From GCA-002701455 sp964342575 (GTDB taxonomy: Bacteria > Pseudomonadota > Alphaproteobacteria > Thalassobaculales > Thalassobaculaceae): a stretch of 23,155 nucleotides of DNA. The translations under genes were made by a program, and so were the position numbers. Within the stretch, counting starts at the first letter, position 1; each line of letters begins with the position of its first letter. The notes under the pieces are model-generated. The model saw nothing but the letters and a program-made list of their open reading frames with translations, was not told the DNA's origin and searched no databases. Below are positions 7,053-15,137 of the stretch, one piece after another. The stretch lies in the NCBI GenBank assembly GCA_964342575.1, contig CAYFGZ010000052.1, positions 1 to 23,155 of the forward strand. Direction: 5' to 3'.

Positions 7053-8189
7053 ATGAAAATGAAAGCAGCTGTTCTGCGTGAGACAGGCGCCAAGCGGCCC
7101 TACGCCACCTCCCAACCTGTTCAGATTGAAGAAATTGATATTGCTCCGCCACAAGCTGGAGAGCTTTTAATAAAAATAGCTGGAGGAGGACTGTGCCACT
7201 CTGATCTTTCTGTTATAAACGGCAACCGCCCGCGGCCGATGCCCCTCGTGTTAGGACACGAAGGTTCTGGAGAAGTCGTGGAAGTTGGAGCTGGGATCCG
7301 TGATATCAAAGTTGGTGATCCAATTATTTTTCAATTCTCCGCTTCCTGCGGGGTTTGTGGTAATTGCCTTGGCGGCAGGCCGCAGTTATGTGAGACACAC
7401 GATGCAGCTAGAGCAAAAGGGCACCTCATGGCTGGCGGGAGTCGGCTAACAGACAATAAAGGAAACGAAATTGCTCATCAATCCGGCGTATCATGCTTTG
7501 CTGAATATGCAGTAATTGATCGGGGAACTGCTGTTAAGGTGGATAAAGAATTACCTTTGGCCGACGCTGCAATATTTGGATGCGCTGTGATGACGGGAGT
7601 AGGGGCAGTGCTAAATACCGCGCGTATCCGGGCTGGCGACACTGTAGCGTGCGTCGGGCTGGGTGGCGTTGGTTTGAACGGGCTTCTAGGAGCAAAGTTA
7701 GCGGGCGTCGAAAAGATCATAGCGATTGATGTCAGTGATTCAAAACTTGGGTTAGCCCGACAACTTGGAGCGACTCATACGGTTAACGCTACTGACAAAA
7801 ATCATATTGAGCAGATAAAAGACATTTCCGGTGGTGGAGTCGACTACGCATTCGAATTTGTTGGATCCGTGGCGGCTACCGAAACTTGCTACAATTCAAT
7901 AAAAATGGGCGGGCAAGTCATCATAGCGGGCTTGGCACCTTCCAATTCATTATTCTCTTTCAATCCGTCCGACATTGTAACCTCAGAAAAAGCTATACGC
8001 GGAAGCTATATGGGAAGCTGTGTGCCGGTGCGAGATATACCACGCTATATAGAACTGTACCGTCAGGGAAAGTTGCCTGTAGATAAGCTAATAAACAGAA
8101 GCATTGGATTCGGAGAGATCAACCAGGGATTTGATCAACTTACAGATGGACTAGTTATAAGACAAATACTTGAGCCGCATCTAAACTAG
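7053..8189 (+). CDS. Zinc-dependent alcohol dehydrogenase (MDR superfamily)
   Basis: This is an NAD(P)-dependent zinc alcohol dehydrogenase of 378 residues. The catalytic zinc ligands are C48, H69 (GHEGSGEVVEVG, with E70) and C177. The structural zinc cysteines C99, C102, C105 and C113 are all present. The coenzyme motif GLGGVG is at 202-207, and D226 at the end of the next strand favours NAD. It resembles class III-like and long-chain alcohol dehydrogenases more than the yeast type. AGGAG precedes the ATG by seven bases. It is divergent from the dioxygenase/CoA-transferase operon across a 205-base shared region, so co-regulation is likely, and it could oxidise an alcohol made by the oxygenases. 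Its substrate is not determined by sequence. Confidence 0.9.
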   Translation: MKMKAAVLRETGAKRPYATSQPVQIEEIDIAPPQAGELLIKIAGGGLCHSDLSVINGNRPRPMPLVLGHEGSGEVVEVGAGIRDIKVGDPIIFQFSASCGVCGNCLGGRPQLCETHDAARAKGHLMAGGSRLTDNKGNEIAHQSGVSCFAEYAVIDRGTAVKVDKELPLADAAIFGCAVMTGVGAVLNTARIRAGDTVACVGLGGVGLNGLLGAKLAGVEKIIAIDVSDSKLGLARQLGATHTVNATDKNHIEQIKDISGGGVDYAFEFVGSVAATETCYNSIKMGGQVIIAGLAPSNSLFSFNPSDIVTSEKAIRGSYMGSCVPVRDIPRYIELYRQGKLPVDKLINRSIGFGEINQGFDQLTDGLVIRQILEPHLN

Positions 8190-8251
8190 GATTTCGCTGG
8201 GCGTTTTCACTTTATAAAAAGGCGCGTACAGTTGACCGATCCTGGTAAGTT

Positions 8252-9121
8252 TTACAGTTGATCAACCAAGCCTATTAAATATTTTCCATAACCGCTTTTC
8301 AGCAATGGTTGCGCTAATCTCGCCAGTTGTTCTTTGTCAATAAACCCCATATTTAAAGCTATTTCCTCCAAACATGCTATTTTTAATCCCTGCCGCTCCT
8401 CTATGGTCCTAACAAATTCAGATGCTTGAAGAAGAGACTCATGGGTACCTGTATCTAGCCAAGTAAAGCCACGCCCCAGCCGCTCCACCTTCAAGCAACC
8501 CCTTTCCAAATATGCCCGGTTAACATCGGTTATTTCCAGCTCTCCACGAGCTGACGGAGTAATATTTTCAGCTATATTGATAACCTCGTTGTCATAAAAA
8601 TACAGGCCCGTCACCGCCCAATTTGATTCTGGGTTTTCAGGTTTTTCAATAATACTATAAGCACGCGCATTTTCATCAAAACTAACCACACCATAACGCT
8701 CGGGATCGTTAACGTAATAGCCAAAGACTGTGGCGCCACCTTCCTGAGCAGCCGCCCGTCCTAGTATCTCGGTTAAGCCCTGTCCATGAAAAATATTGTC
8801 GCCTAATATTAAGCAACAAGATTGCTTCCCAATAAATTCCTTACCAATGATAAATGCTTGTGCTAGTCCATCGGGGCGCGGCTGAACCGCGTAGCTAAGT
8901 GAAACACCCCATTTTGTACCATCCCCTAATAATGCCTTAAAGGTACCTTGATCCTCTGGGGTAGTAATTATTAAGATTTCGTTTATACCGGCTAACATCA
9001 ATGTGCTTAGCGGATAATAGATCATCGGTTTGTCATAAATAGGTAACATTTGTTTCGAAACAGAAATGGTCAATGGGTACAGGCGGGTTCCTGATCCACC
9101 CGCCAGAATGATACCTTTCAT
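8252..9121 (-). CDS. rfbA: Glucose-1-phosphate thymidylyltransferase
   Basis: RfbA/RmlA joins dTTP and glucose-1-phosphate to give dTDP-glucose, the first step to dTDP-L-rhamnose, in the cytosol. The nucleotide-binding loop GGSGTRLYPLT begins at residue 8, with K23 following. QPRPDGLAQAF, LGDNIFHGQGL and EKPENPES are the further sugar- and nucleotide-binding blocks of the family. Starting at the ATG at 9121 gives 289 residues, the usual length. The frame extends to a TTG at 9154, but that would add an odd basic leader (NLDKRNRNRT). The stretch before the ATG has tandem GGAATA/AGGA repeats that can serve as Shine-Dalgarno. It is last in the rhamnose operon, 29 bases after rfbD, and converges with the alcohol dehydrogenase gene. 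Confidence 0.96.
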   Translation of the reverse strand: MKGIILAGGSGTRLYPLTISVSKQMLPIYDKPMIYYPLSTLMLAGINEILIITTPEDQGTFKALLGDGTKWGVSLSYAVQPRPDGLAQAFIIGKEFIGKQSCCLILGDNIFHGQGLTEILGRAAAQEGGATVFGYYVNDPERYGVVSFDENARAYSIIEKPENPESNWAVTGLYFYDNEVINIAENITPSARGELEITDVNRAYLERGCLKVERLGRGFTWLDTGTHESLLQASEFVRTIEERQGLKIACLEEIALNMGFIDKEQLARLAQPLLKSGYGKYLIGLVDQL

Positions 9122-9150
9122 AGTCCTATTCCTATTCCTTTTGTCTAAAT

Positions 9151-10068
9151 TCAATCAGTTAAGAGGTGATCCAGAACTTCAGATAGCCCTTCTTTCCAAC
9201 TTCTTCGCGGTGCACTATAGACCCTTTCTATTTTTCCGCATTCTAGAACTGAATTTAATGGTCGCCTAGCAGGCGTTGGGTATTCACTGGAAGGTATACC
9301 ATTAACACGCGGAGTGGACCCATTTTTTTCCGCAACCCTGCGGAAAATTTCGCTGGCGAACCCACACCATGTTGTTTTTCCTTTCGCCGAGTAATGAAAT
9401 GTACCCCAGTATTCGTCGTTATTGCTCAATGTTATTGTATTCGCAATGGTCAGTATTGCATCTGCTATGTCCCCTGCAAAAGTCGGAGTACCATGCTGGT
9501 CATCTACCACGTGCAAAACCTCTTTCCCCGTCCCTATCCTCAACATTGTTCGAACAAAGTTTCCACCGTGTGCCGCGTAAACCCATGAAGTTCTGATGAT
9601 AATATGTTTTCTCGCTGTTTGCCTTACTAGTGTCTCTCCAGCTTCTTTTGATAGGCCATAGACACCGGCAGGGCACACCGGGTCATCCTCGCGATAGTCT
9701 CCAGGCTTACTTCCGTCAAACACATAATCGGTAGACAGATGAATCAATGGGAGAGAGATCTTTTCGCAAGCTGCCGCAATAAACCCTGGCGCATCCCTGT
9801 TAACCAAAAAAGCCGTTTCCGAATCGGTTTCGGCGGCGTCCACCGCGGTATAAGCGGCAGTATTTACAACGACATCAGGTGCCAGCGTCTGAAGTACCGT
9901 TTCTATTTCTGACTTTTTAGTAATGTCTAGTTCAGATCGTTTTAACCCGTTAACAATGCAATTCCAATTTTTTCCTCGGAAAGCTAGTTCGGCACCTACC
10001 TGGCCTCCTGCTCCTGTGACTAAAACCTTGGTAGTTTTACCTAAAATATTAGTTACCTGGTTTTCCAA
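9151..10068 (-). CDS. rfbD: dTDP-4-dehydrorhamnose reductase
   Basis: RfbD/RmlD performs the final NAD(P)H-dependent reduction to dTDP-L-rhamnose. The short-chain dehydrogenase nucleotide motif TGAGGQVG is at residues 18-25. STDYVFDG is at 112-119, and the catalytic pair Y137/K141 is in VYGLSKEAGE. The length of 305 residues includes about 12 more at the N-terminus than enterobacterial RmlD. The start is TTG at 10068, supported by AAGGGGAG five bases upstream; no in-frame ATG or GTG occurs before the Rossmann strand. The first 20 bases overlap the end of rfbB, which points to translational coupling. The downstream rfbA follows closely. Confidence 0.94.
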   Translation of the reverse strand: MENQVTNILGKTTKVLVTGAGGQVGAELAFRGKNWNCIVNGLKRSELDITKKSEIETVLQTLAPDVVVNTAAYTAVDAAETDSETAFLVNRDAPGFIAAACEKISLPLIHLSTDYVFDGSKPGDYREDDPVCPAGVYGLSKEAGETLVRQTARKHIIIRTSWVYAAHGGNFVRTMLRIGTGKEVLHVVDDQHGTPTFAGDIADAILTIANTITLSNNDEYWGTFHYSAKGKTTWCGFASEIFRRVAEKNGSTPRVNGIPSSEYPTPARRPLNSVLECGKIERVYSAPRRSWKEGLSEVLDHLLTD

Positions 10069-11122
10069 GCCGCTCCCCTTGATATTGTTGATTCATTATA
10101 GGCTGCCACCAACTCTGGTTTTCTAAATACCATTCGACCGTCCTGCGCAACCCAGAATCAAAAGTTTCTTTCGGAGCCCAATTCAGCTCATTTCGTAATT
10201 TGGTAGCGTCTATCGCGTACCGAAAATCATGCCCGGGCCTGTCTTGCACAAAATCTATCTGGACTTGATAATTTTTACCATCTTTTCGCGGAATTAATTC
10301 ATCTAAAAGAGCACAAATCTTTCGAACAACATCAATATTGCTAACTTCTGCATTTCCTCCTACATTATAGCTTTCTCCTAACCTCCCTTTGAAAATAATT
10401 GAGCCTAATGCCCTTGCGTGATCATCAACATAGAGCCAATCTCTAATATTATCGCCAGTCCCGTAAACCGGCATAGGGTCGCCGTTCAGGCCTTTGATGA
10501 TCATTAAAGGAATTAATTTTTCGGGAAAATGATAGGGCCCATAATTGTTCGAGCAATTGCTAAGCACGACAGGAAGTCCATAGGTTTCATGCCACGCACG
10601 AACGAGATGATCAGATGACGCCTTACTCGCTGAATAGGGTGACCTTGGATCATATTTTGTATTCTCTGTAAAAGCTCCTTCAGGACCCAGAGACCCATAG
10701 ACCTCGTCCGTTGAAATATGGTGAAATCGAAACGATTCTTTTTTTTCAGCCGGTAACTGAGACCAGTACCTTAGAGTAGCCTCCAAGAGATTATACGTAC
10801 CAATGATATTAGTTTGAATAAAGTCACCCGGACCATCTATAGATCGGTCTACGTGACTCTCGGCCGCTAGGTGCATTATAGCATCAGGTTGATGTTCTTC
10901 TAACACCCTATTTATCGCGCAGCGATCACAAATATCTACTTTCTCAAAAAGATATCTAGGGTCTCTATCTACACTGGAAAGAGACCCGAGGTTCCCAGCA
11001 TATGTCAACTTATCGACATTTACCACTGAACATTCTAAATTATTAATCAAATGTCTTACAACAGCTGAACCGATAAAGCCCGCACCACCAGTTACCAAAA
11101 TTTTTTTTATTCTGTCTAACAT
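10049..11122 (-). CDS. rfbB: dTDP-glucose 4,6-dehydratase
   Basis: RfbB/RmlB converts dTDP-glucose to dTDP-4-keto-6-deoxyglucose using tightly bound NAD. The Rossmann motif TGGAGFIG is at 11-18. The active-site triad STDEVYG (137-143, T138-D139-E140) and Y163xxxK167 in SPYSASKASSDH are complete. LAAESHVDRSI (85-95) and SNNYGPYHFPEKLIP are diagnostic of the dTDP-glucose dehydratases. Length is 357 residues, as expected. The gene starts 12 bases after rfbC and overlaps rfbD by 20 bases. Confidence 0.97.
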   Translation of the reverse strand: MLDRIKKILVTGGAGFIGSAVVRHLINNLECSVVNVDKLTYAGNLGSLSSVDRDPRYLFEKVDICDRCAINRVLEEHQPDAIMHLAAESHVDRSIDGPGDFIQTNIIGTYNLLEATLRYWSQLPAEKKESFRFHHISTDEVYGSLGPEGAFTENTKYDPRSPYSASKASSDHLVRAWHETYGLPVVLSNCSNNYGPYHFPEKLIPLMIIKGLNGDPMPVYGTGDNIRDWLYVDDHARALGSIIFKGRLGESYNVGGNAEVSNIDVVRKICALLDELIPRKDGKNYQVQIDFVQDRPGHDFRYAIDATKLRNELNWAPKETFDSGLRRTVEWYLENQSWWQPIMNQQYQGERLGKPGN

Positions 11123-11134
11123 TATTCACCACAT

Positions 11135-11698
11135 TTAAGACATATATTCAAAGTATTCGGGTAAGTCGACTAGGTACGGGTAAGTTTTATCTTTATCCGA
11201 GAGCGTTGGGCTATTGCCATTCAGCGGCCAATCAATTGCCAAATCCCCATCATTCCAAGCAATACCTCGTTCACATTCTGGCGCGTATGGAGCGGTGACT
11301 TTGTACTGAACTTCCGTGTCTTCATCCAAGGTGCAAAAACCATGCGCAAATCCGATAGGTATTAAAATCTGATTCCATAGTTCAGCACTTATAGTGTAAC
11401 CGACCCATTTTCCATAAGTGGGCGATCCATGACGAATGTCGACAGCTACATCGTAAATTGAACCCCTTGTAACACGCAACAGCTTGTCTTGCGCGAATGG
11501 CATCACTTGAAAATGTAACCCCCTTATTGTACCCGCTTTCTGAGACATAGAATGGTTATCCTGGCAGAAGTTTAACGTTAGACCATTGGACAGAAACTTC
11601 TCAAAATTATACGTTTCGGAAAAAAAGCCACGATGGTCACCAAATTTACCCGGAAGTATTATTTTCACATCTTCTATGGCTGTTGTTTCTATTTTCAC
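11135..11698 (-). CDS. rfbC: dTDP-4-dehydrorhamnose 3,5-epimerase
   Basis: RfbC/RmlC is a cupin epimerase that inverts C3 and C5 of the dTDP-4-keto sugar. GTIRGLHFQ carries the catalytic base H62, and Y132 (VQYKVT) is the likely catalytic acid. DHRGFFSETY (21-30), K72 and IPIGFAHGF (113-121) are further family landmarks. The 187-residue length is normal. It is the first gene of the rhamnose operon, which runs C-B-D-A on the minus strand. The promoter should lie in the divergent interval 11699-11951. Confidence 0.96.
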   Translation of the reverse strand: MKIETTAIEDVKIILPGKFGDHRGFFSETYNFEKFLSNGLTLNFCQDNHSMSQKAGTIRGLHFQVMPFAQDKLLRVTRGSIYDVAVDIRHGSPTYGKWVGYTISAELWNQILIPIGFAHGFCTLDEDTEVQYKVTAPYAPECERGIAWNDGDLAIDWPLNGNSPTLSDKDKTYPYLVDLPEYFEYMS

Positions 11699-11951
11699 AA
11701 TAATTAAACCATTCTTCAGTTAATCCTAGGAAACGCTATTATCATTTTACCTTAAATACTGCAATGTAACCCCAACTCTTAAAACTTTAGTCCAATAGGA
11801 AAATTGATATAGATAATTTCTTTTTTCTTGAAAATATGTTAGACAACCTGGGAGAGGCGGAATTTTATTTGTTTTAAAATTCGATGTGTCGAAAAACATC
11901 TCGTAGGAAACTTTTTTTTATTTCTGCCTATAGTCACAGGACCATGGACCT
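11699..11951. promoter_or_regulatory. Divergent intergenic region between rfbC and a glycosyltransferase gene
   Basis: This 253-base AT-rich gap holds no plausible gene. It must contain or abut the promoter of the minus-strand rhamnose operon and that of the plus-strand glycosyltransferase. A small hairpin TTCGA-TGTG-TCGAA (11880-11893) and a run of eight T (about 11911-11918) precede the glycosyltransferase. I could not settle on a convincing -35/-10 pair. Confidence 0.45.
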
Positions 11952-12965
11952 ATGAAAAAACCGGGTGAGGCCTATCAAAATATTAACGTTGCATCGGTGA
12001 TTCGGCATCCCAGTGCTAAACCTTTTGATCGAGCCACAGAGCAAAATACTTTTGCGTTCCCGCAAACACACAATATGTGCAGTGTTGTGGTTGTTTCATA
12101 CAAAACTGGTCCAATTCTTCTTAAATGCCTTAAATCCGTTCTAAAACAGAGCCAACTTCACCAGTTGATTTTGGTGGACAACGGAAATTCTCGCTGGATG
12201 ATCCAGGCTTTGAACGAATTAGCTGATGACGAACCGCGACTGGAGATTATAACAGGCCAAGGAAATGTTGGCTTTGCAAAAGGCTGCAATATTGGCGCCA
12301 GAAGAGCGCGGGGGAAATATATATTGCTACTAAATCCAGATTCCATTATGGAGGACGATACACTTCCATCAGCGTTGCGAATTTTCCAAGAACACCCCGA
12401 AGCATCAATGATCACTGTCCGTATAGAGAATCCAGACGGGAGTGAGCAACGAGGGGCGCGTCGAAACTTGATGACGCCGTGGACTTGCCTAGTAGAACAA
12501 TTTAGGCTTGACCGGGTCGCACCAAATCATCCTCACTTTCAGCGCCTAAACCTTAATGAAACAGCTCCACTAAAAGAAACAACACCGGTTCAGTGCATCT
12601 CAGGCGCATTTATGTTGATGCCAAAAACCATCTACACCGATTTAAAAGGCATGGACGAAGAGTACTTTCTCCACGTTGAAGATGTTGATTTTTGCATGAG
12701 AATTGAGAAGAATGGGGGTACTATATTTTATGTGCCCTCTATATCGGTAATGCATCAAAAAAGCACCAGTGGGGTTTATCCCGGCTTTATAGAATGGCAC
12801 AAATCAAGAAGTTTTTGCACTTATTTTCGTAAACATTTCAACAAACAGTACCCCAGTTGGACACTGAAGCTATTTTCATCCGCAATATACGCGCGGTTTT
12901 TGCTAAGACTACTGCCCTTAACACTCTCCTGGATGCTTCGTCGTATACTACATCAAGCAAACTGA
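11952..12965 (+). CDS. Family 2 glycosyltransferase (surface polysaccharide)
   Basis: This is an inverting GT-A fold glycosyltransferase of 337 residues. The nucleotide-sugar-binding blocks are VSYKTG (48-53), VDNGN (75-79) and NVGFAKGCNIG. The metal-binding DxD equivalent is LNPDS (127-131), and the acceptor-side acidic motif is HVEDVDF (241-247). The C-terminal 40 residues are hydrophobic and basic, so peripheral membrane attachment is likely. About 40 residues precede the catalytic domain; M42 is a possible alternative start, though AGGA stands ten bases before the ATG at 11952. It faces away from rfbC and ends eight bases from the converging GT gene. Transfer of rhamnose or another sugar to a lipid-linked acceptor is inferred from context. 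Confidence 0.85.
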   Translation: MKKPGEAYQNINVASVIRHPSAKPFDRATEQNTFAFPQTHNMCSVVVVSYKTGPILLKCLKSVLKQSQLHQLILVDNGNSRWMIQALNELADDEPRLEIITGQGNVGFAKGCNIGARRARGKYILLLNPDSIMEDDTLPSALRIFQEHPEASMITVRIENPDGSEQRGARRNLMTPWTCLVEQFRLDRVAPNHPHFQRLNLNETAPLKETTPVQCISGAFMLMPKTIYTDLKGMDEEYFLHVEDVDFCMRIEKNGGTIFYVPSISVMHQKSTSGVYPGFIEWHKSRSFCTYFRKHFNKQYPSWTLKLFSSAIYARFLLRLLPLTLSWMLRRILHQAN

Positions 12966-12973
12966 GTGAGGTT

Positions 12974-13918
12974 TTATCGCATTTTGTCGAGAAAGTCGAA
13001 CCTTTGTCGTTTTATGAGACCATGAATTAACCCCAGCCATATAGCTTTCAGTTTTTGTATTTTATTTTGCTCTATCAATAGTAGCTTAGCCAAATCCTTT
13101 GAAATTGAAAATAATTCGAAAACAATGAAGCTAGGAAAATGCAGACCAAATTCCCTTATGACGTTGACGCGATTCCTATATATCGTGTAACGACGACGAG
13201 CTGAATGTGCCTGATAATTGATAATTTTTCCACAAACTGTTACTTGGTGTGTTTCTCCCAGGCGATGACTCAATCCCGCTGCTCCCACGCCTAAAATTTT
13301 ATAGCCAGCTTTCTTAACTCTAAAAGAAAAATTATAATCTATATAGTCAATCCAGAACTCTTCCTTCATAAATCCAATTTCGTGAAAGATACGAGCGGGC
13401 ACCATACTTCCAGATGCCATTGCAAACGCCAATGAATCATCAATATCTGATTTTTTCATGAAATAACGCCTAAACCTTAGCCACTTACCTTCAGCGTAGG
13501 TAGGGACGGAAGCTTCTCCATTATCATTCTCATGCCTCGGCGTAATCAATCCAACTATTTCATCTGCCTTGTGTTCGTGCACGGCTTGCAGCATGGTGTG
13601 AACCATGTTGGCCTCTGGAAGACTATCTTGATCTAGCAGAAGCACCCAACCACAACCGCTCTTTAGTGCTTCCCTTATACCCTGGTTTTGAGCCGAAGCT
13701 AGCCCCCTATTTTGATCATTTTGTATAACGTTAATTCTATCTTTGTATTGGGCTATCAAACTATTGATATAGTTTTTGTTTAGATCATCCGAACCATTAT
13801 CTATTACCCACAACTTCTGTATTTGCCCTATAACAAGTGGTATAAGTCGGCGAAACCGTTCATCTGGGTCGAAGACCACAACGACCGCCGCAACGGAGGA
13901 TGTAGTTTCAAAAGTCAT
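12974..13918 (-). CDS. Family 2 glycosyltransferase, RfbF-type rhamnosyltransferase-like
   Basis: This 314-residue GT2 enzyme lines up with dTDP-rhamnosyltransferases of the RfbF type. It has the short N-terminal strand AAVVVVFDPDE (10-20), VIDNGSDD (38-45), the metal-site block LLLDQDS (93-99), FWIDYIDYNFSFR (188-200) and SHRLGE (217-222). LLDQDS in place of the usual NPD, together with the IDYIDY motif, is characteristic of that subgroup as I know it. An RfbF role fits the complete dTDP-rhamnose operon next door. Its ATG overlaps the end of the upstream GT gene by 11 bases, with AAGGTG five bases before it, so the two are translated together. Confidence 0.86.
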   Translation of the reverse strand: MTFETTSSVAAVVVVFDPDERFRRLIPLVIGQIQKLWVIDNGSDDLNKNYINSLIAQYKDRINVIQNDQNRGLASAQNQGIREALKSGCGWVLLLDQDSLPEANMVHTMLQAVHEHKADEIVGLITPRHENDNGEASVPTYAEGKWLRFRRYFMKKSDIDDSLAFAMASGSMVPARIFHEIGFMKEEFWIDYIDYNFSFRVKKAGYKILGVGAAGLSHRLGETHQVTVCGKIINYQAHSARRRYTIYRNRVNVIREFGLHFPSFIVFELFSISKDLAKLLLIEQNKIQKLKAIWLGLIHGLIKRQRFDFLDKMR

Positions 13919-14957
13919 TCTTCACCTTAGAATTCAGTTTCGCCCTGTGCCCAGCTATGTCCTCGGGTATAGGCCTAACGTCCCTGGCTCGTAATACTAG
14001 CTTTCCAACTGACCATGTCATCGCTGATCCAAATTGAAACGCACTTATTGTTCGAGCTTTTTGTATAACTCGTCTTTGCCGCCACACAGACGGGAGAGCC
14101 AACACTGCATCGGAAAATGCCTTGAATCTAACCGCTGAATCACCCATGGGAATAGATAATAAAAGCCTCATAAATACCGTACTCAATAGCATGGGAATAA
14201 GCACAAAAAACAACGGCCCTGGTATACACCTTACGAAAGTCCAGACTCGGTTGCGGCTTACATGATATCGGATAAAGTCAGAAGCACGACCACTGGTCGC
14301 CGACCCAACATGCAGTACTTTAGCAGAGCAAAGCTGAACACCTATATAACCCTTCAATCTGAATCGTAATGCTAAGTCAACATCCTCATAATAGCAAAAA
14401 AAACATTCGGCCATACCCCCTAACTTTACGTAAATATCTCTGCGATAAATTGCTGCTGCTGCGCACGGAGCAATGACAGATGTGTCTTCCGTTATTATAT
14501 CTGAGGGACTTCCTTCACCCCCTCGCCACGCCAACCCACTTGGGTGGTAATGATCGCCAGCCCCGTCCAATGTTCGTGGATCGTTGAAGCGCAGCTGTGT
14601 TGAACCAAACATTGCGACTCCGGGATACCGTTTGGTCGCCGCGTTAATTTCCCAAAGCCAATTGGGTTCAGGTATTGCATCTGCGTTTAGCGTAATGAGC
14701 CAAATACCTTTTGCCTGCTTAGCCGCTGCATTGTTACCCGCGGCAAACCCCATATTTTTTTCCATTTTAATTATTTTGAGGTTTACATGTTTTGAAATTA
14801 AATTTTCTATCGAACCATCCTGCGACGCATTATCAACAACCAGCAATTCAAAATCACTAAAAGTTTGTTCACATAGGGCATCGATGCACTGTGTCAGGTA
14901 ATCGCCCGAATTGTATGTTACGACTACAATTGTAAAATGGGGCTCTTTAACTGTCAT
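13908..14957 (-). CDS. Family 2 glycosyltransferase with C-terminal membrane segment
   Basis: This is a GT-A glycosyltransferase of 349 residues. VVVTYNSGDY (11-20) and VDNASQDGS (41-49) form the nucleotide site, NMGFAAGNN (68-76) follows, and the DxD equivalent is LNADAIPE (90-97). CYYEDVDLALR (188-198) is the acidic acceptor motif. Residues about 246-268 are strongly hydrophobic, so the protein is probably membrane-tethered. I start at the ATG at 14957; the frame extends five codons to a TTG at 14972, but GAGA upstream fits the ATG better. It shares an 11-base overlap with the rhamnosyltransferase-like gene downstream. Donor and acceptor are unknown; a role in the same rhamnose-containing glycan is inferred. 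Confidence 0.86.
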   Translation of the reverse strand: MTVKEPHFTIVVVTYNSGDYLTQCIDALCEQTFSDFELLVVDNASQDGSIENLISKHVNLKIIKMEKNMGFAAGNNAAAKQAKGIWLITLNADAIPEPNWLWEINAATKRYPGVAMFGSTQLRFNDPRTLDGAGDHYHPSGLAWRGGEGSPSDIITEDTSVIAPCAAAAIYRRDIYVKLGGMAECFFCYYEDVDLALRFRLKGYIGVQLCSAKVLHVGSATSGRASDFIRYHVSRNRVWTFVRCIPGPLFFVLIPMLLSTVFMRLLLSIPMGDSAVRFKAFSDAVLALPSVWRQRRVIQKARTISAFQFGSAMTWSVGKLVLRARDVRPIPEDIAGHRAKLNSKVKNDF

Positions 14958-15137
14958 TTCATTCGATCTCAAAATAGGCGGTTTCCAGACTTTAACATTT
15001 TTGAAAACCCAATAAAGTTAATTCCTCATTGGACCGACCTTCGTACATAAAACGCCAAGTTATGTGGATTAGTCAGGTGAGAGTTGGACAAAGCTACCCA
15101 GTTGATTTCATGAAAGGATCTAGAATAGACTTCCTTC

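Noticed and set aside
8257..8266. Palindrome GTTGATCAAC near the rfbA stop
   Set aside because: It encodes the last residues of RfbA (LVDQL) and is short enough to be chance.
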